64,000 bases of DNA from Acidiphilium sp. (GCA_028688905.1 JAQTXH010000003.1:62001-126000), one strand, 5' to 3'; shown: positions 34,103-44,408, numbered from the stretch's first letter. Numbers and translations are program-made. The notes: generated by a model not told the origin, from the sequence alone.

Positions 34103-36790
34103 TCAGCCGGCTTTCGCCATGCTCCGCAGCACGTAGTGCAGGATGCCGCCGTTTTCGTAGTACATGGCTTCGTCCTTGGTATCGACGCGGCAGAGCAGCG
34201 TTGCCTTGTCGGTAGTGCCGTTGGCGCGGTGGATCAGCATGTCGATGTCCATGCGCGGGGTGAGCGATTCGAGGCCGCTTATATCGATCGTCTCGTCGCC
34301 TTTCAGTTCCAGCGTCTTGCGGGTCATGCCGTCTTTGAACACCAGCGGTAATATGCCCATGCCGACCAGATTGGAGCGATGGATGCGCTCGAAACTCTCC
34401 GCGATCACCGCCTTGATCCCGAGCAGCATGGTCCCCTTGGCCGCCCAGTCGCGCGACGATCCGGTGCCGTATTCGCGCCCGACGAAGGCGACCAGCGGCA
34501 CGCCTTCGGCCTTATAGCGCATCGCGGCGTCGTAGATCGGCATCTGATCGCCCGAGGGGTAGTGCTTGGTGTAGCCGCCCTCGACGTTCTCCAGCATTTC
34601 GTTGCGGATGCGGATATTGGCGAAGGTGCCACGCATCATGATTTCATGATTGCCGCGGCGCGAGCCGTAGGAGTTGAAATCCTTCGGTGCGATCTGGCGC
34701 TCGGCGAGGTATTCGCCGGCCGGTGTGGTCTTTTTGAAGCTACCGGCGGGGGAGATGTGGTCGGTGGTGATGGAATCGCCGAGCAGCACCAGGATGCGGG
34801 CGCCGGTGATGTCGGTGACCGGCTTGGGTTCCATCGTCATGCCCTCGAAATAGGGCGGATTTTTGACGTAGGTGGAGGAGCCGGACCAGCGGTAGGTTTC
34901 GGCCTCGCCTTCGACCTCGATGGCCTGCCACTGTTTCGGACCCTTGAACACGTCGCCGTAGCGGTCGAGGAACATCGCGCGGCTGAGCGATGATTTCACG
35001 ATATCGGCGATTTCCTTGGTGGTGGGCCAGATGTCCTTGAGGAACACATCCTTGCCGTTCTGGTCCTGGCCGATCGGGGCGGTGGTGATGTCGGTCCGCA
35101 TGGTGCCGAGCAACGCATAGGCGACCACCAGCGGTGGCGAGGCGAGGTAGTTCGCCCGCACGTTCGGGTGAACCCGGCCTTCGAAGTTGCGGTTGCCCGA
35201 CAATACCGAAACCGCGACCAGCTTGTTGTCCTCGATCGCATCGGCGATCGCCTCGTCCAGCGGCCCGGAATTGCCGATGCAGGTGGTGCAGCCATAACCC
35301 ACCGTCTCGAAACCGAGCGCATCGAGATCGGCACTGAGGCCGGATTTGTCGAGATATTCGGTGACCACCTGCGAACCGGGCGCGAGCGACGTTTTCACCC
35401 ACGGCTTCGGCATCAGGCCGAGCGCGCGCGCCTTGCGCGCCACCAGCCCGGCGGCGATCAGCACCGAGGGGTTGGACGTATTGGTGCAGGAGGTGATCGC
35501 CGCGATCACCACATCGCCATGGGTCAGCGCGTAATTCTTGCCCGCGACCGCCGCCTTGATGCCAACATCGTTGGCGGGAACGCCGAGGGATTTGGTCAGT
35601 TCGATCTCGAATGCCGGGGCGGCTTTCGACAGCGCGACCCGGTCCTGCGGCCGTTTCGGTCCGGCGAGCGAAGGTTCGACGGTCGAAAGGTCAAGCTCCA
35701 GCGTGTCGGAGAAGGTGAGATCGCTGCTATCGCGCCACAATCCCTGCGCCTTGCAATAGGCCTCGACCAGCTTGATGCGATGCTCGTCGCGCCCTGACAG
35801 CGTCATGTAATCCAGCGTGATCTGATCGACCGGAAAAAATCCGCAGGTGGCGCCGTATTCCGGTGCCATGTTGGCGATTGTTGCCCGATCGGCCAGCGGC
35901 AGATAATCCAGCCCGGCACCGTAGAACTCGACGAATTTGCCGACGACGCCCTTTTTCCGCAGCATCTGCGTCACGGTCAGCACCAGATCGGTCGCGGTGA
36001 TGCCCTCGCGCAGCGAGCCGGTCAGTTTGAAGCCGATCACGTCGGGGATCAGCATGGCGATTGGCTGGCCGAGCATCGCCGCTTCCGCCTCGATGCCGCC
36101 GACCCCCCAGCCCAGCACGCCCATGCCGTTGACCATGGTGGTGTGGCTGTCGGTGCCGAACAGCGTGTCGGGGTAGGCGAGGGTCTTGCCGTTCGCTTCG
36201 GCGGTCCACACCGCCTGGGCGAGATATTCGAGGTTCACCTGGTGGCAGATGCCGGTGCCTGGCGGCACCACGCGGAAATTATCGAACGCTTCCTGACCCC
36301 AGCGCAAAAACTCGTAACGCTCGCCGTTGCGCTCGAACTCCAGTTCGACGTTCTGCGCCAGCGCGGTTTTGGTGCCCGACACATCGACCATCACCGAGTG
36401 GTCGATCACCAGATCGACCGGGACCAGCGGGTTCACTTTATCGGCCTTGCCGCCGAGCTTGACGATGCCGTCGCGCATCGCCGCCAGATCGACCACGGCG
36501 GGAACCCCGGTGAAATCCTGCATCAGGATGCGCGCGGGGCGGAACGGGATGTCCTTGTCGGAATGCGCCGAGCCGATCCATTCGACGATCGCCTTCGCGT
36601 CATCGACGGTATAGGAGGTGCCGTTTTCGAAGCGGAGCACGTTTTCCAGCAGGATTTTCAGGGTGCGCGGCAGGCGGGAAATATCGCCGAGCTTTTCAGC
36701 GGCGGCATTGAGTGCGAAATAGGTGTAGTCCTTACCTTCGACGCGCAGCGTCGTCTCCACTTTCAGACTGTCCTGACCGATCATGTTCAT
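34103..36790 (-). CDS. acnA: Aconitate hydratase A
   Basis: 895 residues, full length for AcnA/IRP1-type aconitases. The iron-sulfur ligands lie in [15 protein letters not shown] and [18 protein letters not shown]. The N-terminal segment has [25 protein letters not shown] and [10 protein letters not shown], and the swivel domain ends with [17 protein letters not shown], with the active-site serine and arginine. It isomerises citrate to isocitrate in the tricarboxylic acid cycle. It is divergent from ccmA and transcribed alone. Confidence 0.97.
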   Translation of the reverse strand: MNMIGQDSLKVETTLRVEGKDYTYFALNAAAEKLGDISRLPRTLKILLENVLRFENGTSYTVDDAKAIVEWIGSAHSDKDIPFRPARILMQDFTGVPAVVDLAAMRDGIVKLGGKADKVNPLVPVDLVIDHSVMVDVSGTKTALAQNVELEFERNGERYEFLRWGQEAFDNFRVVPPGTGICHQVNLEYLAQAVWTAEANGKTLAYPDTLFGTDSHTTMVNGMGVLGWGVGGIEAEAAMLGQPIAMLIPDVIGFKLTGSLREGITATDLVLTVTQMLRKKGVVGKFVEFYGAGLDYLPLADRATIANMAPEYGATCGFFPVDQITLDYMTLSGRDEHRIKLVEAYCKAQGLWRDSSDLTFSDTLELDLSTVEPSLAGPKRPQDRVALSKAAPAFEIELTKSLGVPANDVGIKAAVAGKNYALTHGDVVIAAITSCTNTSNPSVLIAAGLVARKARALGLMPKPWVKTSLAPGSQVVTEYLDKSGLSADLDALGFETVGYGCTTCIGNSGPLDEAIADAIEDNKLVAVSVLSGNRNFEGRVHPNVRANYLASPPLVVAYALLGTMRTDITTAPIGQDQNGKDVFLKDIWPTTKEIADIVKSSLSRAMFLDRYGDVFKGPKQWQAIEVEGEAETYRWSGSSTYVKNPPYFEGMTMEPKPVTDITGARILVLLGDSITTDHISPAGSFKKTTPAGEYLAERQIAPKDFNSYGSRRGNHEIMMRGTFANIRIRNEMLENVEGGYTKHYPSGDQMPIYDAAMRYKAEGVPLVAFVGREYGTGSSRDWAAKGTMLLGIKAVIAESFERIHRSNLVGMGILPLVFKDGMTRKTLELKGDETIDISGLESLTPRMDIDMLIHRANGTTDKATLLCRVDTKDEAMYYENGGILHYVLRSMAKAG

Positions 36791-36904
36791 GGTGCTTTTC
36801 CCTCATCGCGGCCAGCGTCATTCTGCGCCGCAGCAAAACCGATATGCAAGCCGCTTTAATCACGGTGGCTTGGGCGCGTCCATCACCTGCACGGAATTTT
36901 AGCT

Positions 36905-37510
36905 ATGATCGAGGCGCGCTTGCTCGCCGCAATTCGCGGGGAGCGTCTGGTATTCCACAATGTCTCATTTTTGGTTCAACCCGGCGGCGCGCTGCTCCTG
37001 GTGGGACCGAACGGGGCGGGCAAGTCCTCGCTGATCCGCCTGCTCGCCGGGTTGACGCCGCCCGCCGCCGGCGCGCTGCTCTGGAACGGTGACGACGCGC
37101 TCGACGATCCGCCGCTGCATGCCACGCGCCTCGCCTTCGTCGGGCATATGGACGCGATCAAGCCGGGTCTGACGGTCGCCGATAATCTTGGCCTCGCGCA
37201 ACGCCGCGACCGTGTTGCAATTCTGGCCGCACTCGCCAGTGTGGATCTCGAACGCTTCGCCGATCTGCCGGCGCGCCTGCTCTCCTCAGGCCAGCGTCGC
37301 CGCCTCGCCTTGGCGCGCCTCGCCCTCAGCGATGCGCCGCTTTGGTTGCTCGACGAACCTACGACCGGCCTCGATGCTGCCTCGGTCCGCCGCCTGGAAC
37401 AGAATTTCGCGGGCCATCGCGCCAAAGGCGGCATGATCATCGCCGCCACCCATTTGCCGCTCGATTTACCGGGTGCGACACCGCTCGATCTCAGCCGGAT
37501 GGCGGTATGA
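36905..37510 (+). CDS. ccmA: Heme exporter ATP-binding protein CcmA
   Basis: 201 residues, the usual CcmA length. Walker A is GPNGAGKSSL, the ABC signature is LSSGQRRRLALARL, and Walker B is APLWLLDEPTTGLD. CcmA with CcmB forms the ABC module that releases holo-CcmE during cytochrome c maturation (System I). Overlap of ATGA with ccmB supports an operon. Upstream, an acnA-ccmA divergent promoter region of about 110 bp is available. Other ccm genes are not in the window. The presence of a c-type heme sensor at 4397 shows the need for such maturation. Confidence 0.95.
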   Translation: MIEARLLAAIRGERLVFHNVSFLVQPGGALLLVGPNGAGKSSLIRLLAGLTPPAAGALLWNGDDALDDPPLHATRLAFVGHMDAIKPGLTVADNLGLAQRRDRVAILAALASVDLERFADLPARLLSSGQRRRLALARLALSDAPLWLLDEPTTGLDAASVRRLEQNFAGHRAKGGMIIAATHLPLDLPGATPLDLSRMAV

Positions 37511-38160
37511 GCCGGTTTTTCGCCTTGATCCGCCGTGAACTGATCCTCGCCCTGCGCCACGCCGGCGACTCGGTGGCCGCGTTGCTGTTCTTTGTCATCG
37601 CCGCCAGCCTGTTCGCCTTTGCTGTCGGTCCGTCGCCCGCCGTGCTCTCCGGCATCGCGCCGGGTGTGGTCTGGGTGATTGCGCTGCTGGCCGCACTCCT
37701 GCCGCTGAACCGGCTGTTCGGTGCCGATTACGAGGATGGCTCACTCGACCAGCTGATGCTCTCCGGTCTGCCGGCCGGCGCGGTCGCCTTCGGCAAGATC
37801 ATCGGACACTGGCTGACCACCGGGCTTCCCCTCCTGATCATCGCCGGGCCGGTCGCGATCATGCTGCGGCTCGATTCCGCCGCCGTGCCGCAACTCCTGC
37901 TTACCCTGCTGCCCGGCACGATCTTACTATCCCTGGTCGGCGGCATGAGCGCGGCGATTACCCTTGGTGCCCGCGGCGGCACCGTGCTGCTGCCCCTGAT
38001 TGCCCTGCCGCTGATGATCCCCGCCCTGATTTTCGGTGCCGCCGGCGCGGTTACGCCACACCCGGTCGCCGAATTCGCGATGTTGCTGGGGCTGCTCGCG
38101 TTGTTCCTGCCGGTTGCACCGCTCGCGGCAGGAGCGGCGCTGCGCGCTGCGGTTTCATGA
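37507..38160 (+). CDS. ccmB: Heme exporter membrane protein CcmB
   Basis: 217 residues with six membrane helices, starting MSRFFALIRRELILALRHAGD at the ATG overlapping the ccmA stop. The motif GADYEDGSLDQLMLSGLP is characteristic of CcmB. Its last 110 bp overlap, on the opposite strand, the end of the glycosyltransferase gene. No ccmC follows, so the rest of the system is encoded elsewhere. Confidence 0.94.
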   Translation: MSRFFALIRRELILALRHAGDSVAALLFFVIAASLFAFAVGPSPAVLSGIAPGVVWVIALLAALLPLNRLFGADYEDGSLDQLMLSGLPAGAVAFGKIIGHWLTTGLPLLIIAGPVAIMLRLDSAAVPQLLLTLLPGTILLSLVGGMSAAITLGARGGTVLLPLIALPLMIPALIFGAAGAVTPHPVAEFAMLLGLLALFLPVAPLAAGAALRAAVS

Positions 38161-39685
38161 TCGCGGCGGTCAACGCAGCATCCACTTCCGCCTCGGACCA
38201 ATCCCGCGTCACCAGGGCGCGTCCTGCGGCAACGACCTTGCGATAGGCGCGCGCATCGCCGCACAGCGCCAGAATGGCCGCGGTCAGCCCATCGTCATCG
38301 CCGGCGACACAACACGCCAGCGCATCCGGCCAGAGCAGCCCCTCGATCGCGACCGGCGTCGCGACACAAGGAACACCCGCCGCCAGGCTGTCGAGCAGTT
38401 TGCCTTTGACGCCGGCACCGTAAGTCATCGGGGCGATTGTCAACGTCAGGCGGGCGAAGAATCCCGCCAGATCATCGACCGCTCCGAGTCGTTCAACCCC
38501 TGGGGCGGTCCATCCGCGCATCGCCGTTGGCATCGCCGAGCCGGCGATCAGGCAGGTGATGGTGGGGTCTTGCGCCCGCACCCGTGGCATGATCTCAAAC
38601 ACCAGCCGCCGCGCCGCATCGAGGTTCGGCGCGTGGCCGAAATGGCCGATGAAGCCTATGGTTCGGCCCTGGGCGCGCCGCCGGCGCGGCGTTGTCACCG
38701 CGACCGCCCAGGGTGCCACGATCACCCGATCCGCCGGCATGCACTGCCGCAGGATCGCGGCTTCGGCGTGGGAATGGGTCAGCACCGCGTCTGCCGCGCC
38801 CGCCACCGCAAGTTCGGTCGCACGCACCTTTCGCGCCCGGGCCACCAGTTCGGCCTCGCGCTCGACGAAACCGCGCCGGGCGAGGCGCAAATGGTGCAGA
38901 TCGGCCACGCTGTAGATCACCCTGGCGCGGGGCTGATGCAACCGCACCAGCGGCATATAGCACGCCGCCGCATCCAGACGGTGCAGATAGACCAGATCGA
39001 ACGCCCCGGCCTCACGCGCCAGAACCTCTTCGACCGAGCGCACGACGGGGCGACGGCACCAGTCGATCCGCGGCCCATCCGTCGGTCCGTCCGCCGGTGG
39101 AGGTGATCCGTCGGCGGCGACGAAACTGACCCCGTAGCCGAGACGGACCAGCCCCGCCACATGCGATAATATCGCATTGGACCCGGCATCCCGCCCCCGT
39201 GCCGGCATGGTAGTGTCGATCACCAGGGCGCGCCGCAATGTCGGGTCGGTGCCAGCGCCGCGCCGCGCCGCCAACCGCTCGATCTGTGCCGAGAGCGAGG
39301 TGATCGCCGCGTCGATCGTCGCGGCCGTTTCAAGTCCGTCGAGCATCGATTGCAGCGAGGCGGCGGCGCTGGCATCGAACGCATCCGCGGGCGCGATCAG
39401 CGCGGGCGAACCCGCCAGTTCCGCGCCGTCGCGCTCGCGCACCACCCGGATCAGATGCTGGCCAAACCCCGGCAACCCGCCTTCGATTCGTAAATCAAAG
39501 CTGTGCCGTCCATCGCCGATCCCACTGGCGGCGAGGTCGGCACGGTGCCGGTTCGCCACCACCCGGTCGAGCAGCACGTCGTTATCGATGATCAGCAGGG
39601 CGATCGGCTGGTGCGGCAGCTGGTCGTCATGCGCCCAACCGGCGATGCGGCTGCGGGTTGCGATGTCCAGCCGGCCGCGCAACAT
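38051..39685 (-). CDS. Glycosyltransferase (GT4-like) with N-terminal accessory domain
   Basis: 544 residues. The N-terminal 75 residues form a small beta-rich domain (GRLDIATRSRIAGWAHDD, VVANRHRADLAASGIGDGRHSFDLRI) that also occurs at the end of the neighbouring Hint protein. Residues about 80-150 are helical. The catalytic GT-B region contains GLVRLGYGVSFVAADG, VIYSVADLHHLRLARRG, TIGFIGHFGHAPNLDAARRL and the donor-site motif GAGVKGKLLDSLAAGVPCVATPVAIEGL. The last about 38 residues run antisense over the end of ccmB and are Pro/Arg/Ala-rich, perhaps added by loss of an earlier stop. Substrate unknown; probably a surface glycan or the adjacent Hint protein. Confidence 0.82.
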   Translation of the reverse strand: MLRGRLDIATRSRIAGWAHDDQLPHQPIALLIIDNDVLLDRVVANRHRADLAASGIGDGRHSFDLRIEGGLPGFGQHLIRVVRERDGAELAGSPALIAPADAFDASAAASLQSMLDGLETAATIDAAITSLSAQIERLAARRGAGTDPTLRRALVIDTTMPARGRDAGSNAILSHVAGLVRLGYGVSFVAADGSPPPADGPTDGPRIDWCRRPVVRSVEEVLAREAGAFDLVYLHRLDAAACYMPLVRLHQPRARVIYSVADLHHLRLARRGFVEREAELVARARKVRATELAVAGAADAVLTHSHAEAAILRQCMPADRVIVAPWAVAVTTPRRRRAQGRTIGFIGHFGHAPNLDAARRLVFEIMPRVRAQDPTITCLIAGSAMPTAMRGWTAPGVERLGAVDDLAGFFARLTLTIAPMTYGAGVKGKLLDSLAAGVPCVATPVAIEGLLWPDALACCVAGDDDGLTAAILALCGDARAYRKVVAAGRALVTRDWSEAEVDAALTAAIMKPQRAAPLLPRAVQPAGTTRAAPATSRIRRPGVA

Positions 39686-39696
39686 GGCAGCCCCGC

Positions 39697-41244
39697 TCAG
39701 GCGGCGCGCGTCTGGGTGGTTTGCGTTTCGGTGGCACAGGGTAGGACCGTTTGATCCGCCGCCCGCCGCACCACCAGATCAGCCATCATCGCGCCGTGCG
39801 GGACTGCAACGCGAAATCCATGCTGCCCACTGCCGAACCCGGCGTCTTCGACATCGGGTCGGTGCCGGTTGGCGAGGCCGCGATGGATCAGCCTGCCATG
39901 GCGAAGGATTTCGAAACACACAGGCATGTCGGGAAAACTCTGGTTCTGTGCCCAGCCCACCGCCCAGGTACCGGCTTTGTCGGTCTCGATCCGCTCGAAC
40001 CTGCCGATGAGTCCCCCCGGAGTCCCCTCGGTCCGGGAGATCCCCGCGAGACCGGCGAGCCGGGTGCGGATTGCGGCCAGCACCGGCCCGGCCACGATCC
40101 GCTCGGCGCAATAATCGCGGCTGATCGCGTCGTCGTCGTAGCGCGCGGCGTAACTGGATGCGTTATGAAACATCAGGCGATTGTCGTCGTTGATATAGGT
40201 TTCGGAGGCCGCGCCCTCGGCGAAAATCACGTCATGGCGTTCAAGCTCGACATGGACATACTCGATCCGCTCGACCCTGGTTTCCTGGATGATCGACGCC
40301 CCATTGACCAAGCAGGCGGCGGGGATCAGCGCGCCGTCAATCAGCATGGCGTGCTGCGGGCTGACCCACAAGTCGCGCCGTGGCCGGCCATTGCCGAGGG
40401 CACCGGGGGTGAAGCGGATCGGCAGCAGGTGCGTTTTTCCGGCGGCGAACCGCCCGGAATAGGTACGCCGTCCCAACCACTTCACCGGCTTGTGGCTCCC
40501 ATCGGCGGTGATCACCCGATCGCCGATCGCCAATGTCTCGACCGCGACCTCGCCCGCGGGCGTCGCGATCCTCGTGCCGGCGTGAAAGCAGGCAACCGTG
40601 ATTTCGGTGCCGCCGACGCTGTCGGTCGTGATACTGAATTGGCTGGTGCTGAAGGTACCGGTGGCGAGCGTCAGCTCCGACAGGTCGACATTCGAGGCCG
40701 AGTCGAGTGTAAGAATGCCACCTGTCGTGCCCGCATTTTGGGTCCAGGTGACGGAAGCCACGTTGGTGACTCCCTGCAAATCGATCGTATCGGTCTCGGT
40801 CGTGCTGGCTGCCGTGAAGCCATAAATCGGCCCCAGCAGCGCCGTGCTGAGGCTGTTCCCGAGGACCAGATCATTATTAGTACCGTTGAAGAAAATCAGC
40901 GGATTGACCTGCGCGTCGGAAAGATTGTTTCCCAGTTCAAGCGTACCGTTTCCCGGCTCGGGAGACATACCCGGCGAGCCGCCGATCGTGAAAAACGGCA
41001 CGATCGAGTCCAGCGATACAGGGTTGAAAATCTCGACGGCATTGCCGCTCACGAAATCGGTGAACCCTGGGGCGGAGCCGGTGATCGTGATGATATCCGC
41101 GACCAATGCCGTCTGAACCGTCGGCGCAACATTGAGGCTTCCCCCAAACGCGACGACGTCGATGTTGTAGGTGCCGCTAATCGTCAGATCGGTGGTGGCA
41201 CCAATCGTTTCAATGCTACCAACCGATAACGTCGTCGTGGTCAT
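39697..41244 (-). CDS. Hint-domain surface protein
   Basis: 515 residues from ATG 41244; an in-frame start at 41271 exists. Residues about 1-220 are Thr/Ser/Asn/Gly-rich beta-structure (LTISGTYNIDVVAFGGSLN, TIDLQGVTNVASVTWTQ), typical of secreted or repeat-passenger proteins, with no Sec signal peptide. A Hint_2 domain follows: VACFHAGTRIATPAGEVAVETLAIGDRV, LPIRFTPGALGNGRPRRDLWVSPQHAMLIDG, with the nucleophilic cysteine retained. The final 75 residues are the accessory domain also found at the start of the glycosyltransferase. The two genes are 11 bp apart and co-oriented, so they form an operon. Type I secretion is plausible for this family. Confidence 0.8.
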   Translation of the reverse strand: MTTTTLSVGSIETIGATTDLTISGTYNIDVVAFGGSLNVAPTVQTALVADIITITGSAPGFTDFVSGNAVEIFNPVSLDSIVPFFTIGGSPGMSPEPGNGTLELGNNLSDAQVNPLIFFNGTNNDLVLGNSLSTALLGPIYGFTAASTTETDTIDLQGVTNVASVTWTQNAGTTGGILTLDSASNVDLSELTLATGTFSTSQFSITTDSVGGTEITVACFHAGTRIATPAGEVAVETLAIGDRVITADGSHKPVKWLGRRTYSGRFAAGKTHLLPIRFTPGALGNGRPRRDLWVSPQHAMLIDGALIPAACLVNGASIIQETRVERIEYVHVELERHDVIFAEGAASETYINDDNRLMFHNASSYAARYDDDAISRDYCAERIVAGPVLAAIRTRLAGLAGISRTEGTPGGLIGRFERIETDKAGTWAVGWAQNQSFPDMPVCFEILRHGRLIHRGLANRHRPDVEDAGFGSGQHGFRVAVPHGAMMADLVVRRAADQTVLPCATETQTTQTRAA

Positions 41245-41352
41245 GATGTAACCCCAGCTCTCGGACGGCATTGTGGCGACCGTACGTATCGAAACCTAAG
41301 GTTGAATACTATAAGCATAGATGATTGTGTCAATGAGTTTTCGGTGGGCGCA

Positions 41353-43308
41353 TCAATTTGTCATCACGGCGGGAGCCACAGCCGCGGAACGGTGGGGTTC
41401 GTCACGCGCGATCATCTGCCCCGGAACCGCCAGCTCCGCCCGCCGCAACGCCGCCCGCGCCGCCGCGCGATTGGGGTGTTTCGGCGGCGTGCGGTGGGCC
41501 AGATCATAGGCATAGCGATCGGCTCCGGCGGGAAACGGATGCCCCGGCCCCAAAGCGACCCGCCCCGGCGGCACGGCGGGTTTCAGCGGAATCCCGAATT
41601 TCGCGTTCATCGCCTTCAGCGCCGCGCCCTCCAGCGGCGGAATCCCCAGCATCGGCCCGATCCGTGCGATGATCCGCCCGACCGCCGGGGCGGCAACGTA
41701 ACCGCCGGTGGTGAACCCATAGGAAAAATGCTGCATCTTTTTGGTCGGTTTCGGATGCACCACCAGGACATAGACCACATAGCGCGGATGATCGGCGGGA
41801 AACATCGCCATGAAGGATGAGTTGTTCAAATGGTTCCGATACCGCCCATCGGCGGCGACCACCTGCGAGGTGCCGGTCTTGCCGCCGACCAGATAGCCCG
41901 GCACCCGCGCATAAATCCCGGTGCCCGACAGCACGACGCCGCGCATCAGCTTGCGCATGATCACCGACACATGATGACGCATCACCCGGATGCCGGTGCG
42001 CGGCGGCGCACCGGGTGCGCGGGCAAGCAGGGTGGGTTTGAACAGAATCCCGCCGTTCACATCGGCGACCACCGCATTGACCAGAATAATCGGGGCCATC
42101 GCGATCCCATTGCCGAAACTCACCGTCATGGTCGTCAGCAGCTTCCAGGTATCCTTCGGATGCCAGATCGGCGGCTGCACGCCGGGCATCTGCACCGGCG
42201 ATGGCTTGAAGAATCCCATCTTGCGTAACCAGGCGCGCTGGATTTTCGGTCCCATGATGGTCGCAATCCGCGACGCCCCGATGTTCGAGGAAAACGCCAG
42301 CACCGCCGGCATCGCCAGCCAGTAGCGCACCGGCTCGTAATCGGTCACCGAAAACCCATCGACAAACAGCGGGTGGGTGGTGTCGAACCGGTCCCAGTAG
42401 TTCAGCAGCCCCGATTGCAGCGCCGCCGGCATCGTCATCAGCTTCATCACGCTGCCCGGTTCGTAATCGCCCGAAATGCAACGATCGAACAGCGTATCGG
42501 TCGGGGCGTCATGCAGATCGTTCGCATTGTAATCGGGCAGGCTGACCATCGCGATGATCCGCCCGGTCATGCTCTCGACGATGCCGCACGCCCCGCGCGC
42601 CTTGTAGTCCGCCATCGCGCGGGCAACCTCGCGATGGACGATATCCTCGACCCGCAGATCGATCGACAAATGCAATGGTCTGGTCGGATGATCGATCAAC
42701 CGCCGATTGAAATAATCCTCAACCCCGGCAATCCCGCGCTGATCCGGCGTCACTCCGCCCAGAACATGCGCGGCCAGATCGCCTTCCGGATAGTGCCGCA
42801 CCCAGATGTGCTGGAAATAGACTCCGGGAATCCCAAGCCGGTTGACCGCGAGTTCCTGCGCCGCCGTCAGGTCCCGGTCGAGATAGACGAAGCCATAATT
42901 GTGCAGGCCCAGCCGATGGGCGATTTCGGCCTGATCGAGCATCGGCAGAACGGTTTCCAGCCGGGCCGCGTCGCGCTTCGGATCGGTGATTTCCTTGGGA
43001 TCGGCGAACAGCGCGGCCCCCGGCAGCGATACCGCGAGCAACCGGCCGTTGCGATCCAGGATCGGCGCCCGATCCGGCGCGCTCAACATGGTGCGGAAAT
43101 CCGGCCGTTGGGCGGCGAGCACCGCCGCACTCGGTTTGATCGGATCGATCACTGTCGCGTCGATCAGTTTGCCCGCCAGCATGAGATAGATCGCGGCGAA
43201 CCCGATAATACCCACCATCGCGCGGGCGCGAAACCGCCGACGCCACTCCGGCGGGACGTGGTCGATGGGGCCTTGGTTCGCCCTGCTCCGATTCCGATTC
43301 AACGACAT
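41353..43308 (-). CDS. Class B penicillin-binding protein (FtsI/PBP2-like transpeptidase)
   Basis: 651 residues with one N-terminal membrane anchor (about 31-50). The pedestal domain begins RAPILDRNGRLLAVSLPGAALFADP. The transpeptidase motifs are SVMK with Ser286, SSN in LAFSSNIGASRI, and KTGT with Lys477. It is related to FtsI, but is not next to other division-cluster genes, so it is probably a second, specialised FtsI-like enzyme. It crosslinks periplasmic peptidoglycan. The C-terminal about 60 residues form a basic Pro/Ala-rich tail. The promoter should lie in the AT-rich segment 43309-43446 between divergent genes. Confidence 0.92.
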   Translation of the reverse strand: MSLNRNRSRANQGPIDHVPPEWRRRFRARAMVGIIGFAAIYLMLAGKLIDATVIDPIKPSAAVLAAQRPDFRTMLSAPDRAPILDRNGRLLAVSLPGAALFADPKEITDPKRDAARLETVLPMLDQAEIAHRLGLHNYGFVYLDRDLTAAQELAVNRLGIPGVYFQHIWVRHYPEGDLAAHVLGGVTPDQRGIAGVEDYFNRRLIDHPTRPLHLSIDLRVEDIVHREVARAMADYKARGACGIVESMTGRIIAMVSLPDYNANDLHDAPTDTLFDRCISGDYEPGSVMKLMTMPAALQSGLLNYWDRFDTTHPLFVDGFSVTDYEPVRYWLAMPAVLAFSSNIGASRIATIMGPKIQRAWLRKMGFFKPSPVQMPGVQPPIWHPKDTWKLLTTMTVSFGNGIAMAPIILVNAVVADVNGGILFKPTLLARAPGAPPRTGIRVMRHHVSVIMRKLMRGVVLSGTGIYARVPGYLVGGKTGTSQVVAADGRYRNHLNNSSFMAMFPADHPRYVVYVLVVHPKPTKKMQHFSYGFTTGGYVAAPAVGRIIARIGPMLGIPPLEGAALKAMNAKFGIPLKPAVPPGRVALGPGHPFPAGADRYAYDLAHRTPPKHPNRAAARAALRRAELAVPGQMIARDEPHRSAAVAPAVMTN

Positions 43309-43446
43309 CGTGTTGAATTAACACAGTCTCTTCACACTTTTGTATAAGCAACTGAAAAACTTTATGTTACCACAATTCCAGCCTATACACACCGCTCAGT
43401 CCTCAAAGACCGTACGCCCAAAGACCATTCGCCAAGGGAGCCGATC

Positions 43447-43920
43447 ATGTCGAGTTCGAAACTGCGCCTGCTGAAACCCGCCATTTTGCTCACCGCGATA
43501 GCGACTTCGCTCGCCGCTTGTGGCACCGAAGCGCCGCATCGGATGGGTACCGGCACCGCCGGCGGTGCCGCCACGGGGGCCGCGTTCGGGCTGATCGGCG
43601 GGCCGATCGGCGTGGTGGTCGGGGCGGCGATCGGCGGCGGGATTGGCGCGCTCACCGCATCGACCACGACACCCAAGCAGATCAATCTCGACAATATCGG
43701 GACATCCACCACATCGCCGGCTCCAGCCGGCGGCAACGGACCCGCGAGTGATGCCGCGCAACCGGGATTACGCAACCAGATCAACCAATATCAGACTCAA
43801 TCGGGCTACAACGCGCCGCCGACCTATGGTCAGCCGCAGTCGCTCAGTCCGGCGGCACCCGCGGCAGGCTATGGCCAAGGCGTCCAGTCGCAACCACTGG
43901 CACCGCCGAACCCCCAATAA
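43447..43920 (+). CDS. Glycine-zipper lipoprotein
   Basis: 157 residues with a lipoprotein signal peptide ending SLAACGTE (lipobox LAAC). A glycine-zipper follows (TAGGAATGAAFGLIGGPIGV and AIGGGIGAL), then TTTPKQINLDN and a Gln/Pro/Asn/Tyr-rich disordered tail. It is an outer-membrane lipoprotein by this architecture. It is paralogous to the gene at 44115, which shares the zipper and the TTPKQINL segment but lacks the long tail. Function unknown. Confidence 0.82.
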   Translation: MSSSKLRLLKPAILLTAIATSLAACGTEAPHRMGTGTAGGAATGAAFGLIGGPIGVVVGAAIGGGIGALTASTTTPKQINLDNIGTSTTSPAPAGGNGPASDAAQPGLRNQINQYQTQSGYNAPPTYGQPQSLSPAAPAAGYGQGVQSQPLAPPNPQ

Positions 43921-44114
43921 TGATGCGACGGTGTACTCGATGCGAAATTAGCTACGGTTTAAAGTTCGTTCATCCGGCTACTGTGGCGGGTTGATCCGGC
44001 CCAATTCCGTGACCACCATATCGTTCCGTCAACGGTCTTACGATACGAGCCTGACTCCGACCGCGCGACATGGCAACAGGTTGAACCAATTCGACCCCGG
44101 AAAGGAATAACGAC

Positions 44115-44408
44115 ATGACACTGAAAAAATCGATCATCGCCGCCCCTGTGGCTCTCGGCTTGGCTCTGGCCCTTGCGGGGTGCGGCACCAGCCAACCGCA
44201 GCGCGCCCAAGGGGGGGCGGCGGGAGGTGCGGCGGCAGGTGCGGCAGTCGGTGCCGTCGGTGGCCCGATCGGCGCGCTGGCCGGAGCCGGGATCGGTGCG
44301 GTCGGCGGTGCGGTTGCCGGCTCACAGACCACGCCGAAGCAGATCAACCTGGGCGCACCGCCGAAGGTAAAACTTCCCGCGACGTCCGACAGTTCCGACG
44401 ACCAGTAA
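44115..44408 (+). CDS. Glycine-zipper lipoprotein, shorter paralogue
   Basis: 97 residues. The lipobox is LALAGCGTS. The zipper AAGAAVGAVGGPIGALAGAG is followed by the AGSQTTPKQINLGAP segment shared with the upstream paralogue, then a short acidic tail. A GGAAAGGAATAACG ribosome site precedes the ATG. The two genes are probably a tandem duplication that diverged after the QINL motif. An 18-bp-stem hairpin follows the stop. Confidence 0.82.
   Translation: MTLKKSIIAAPVALGLALALAGCGTSQPQRAQGGAAGGAAAGAAVGAVGGPIGALAGAGIGAVGGAVAGSQTTPKQINLGAPPKVKLPATSDSSDDQ

Noticed and set aside
34118-36859. Several long plus-strand frames across aconitase
   Set aside because: They are antisense shadows produced by GC-rich codon usage; acnA is unambiguous.
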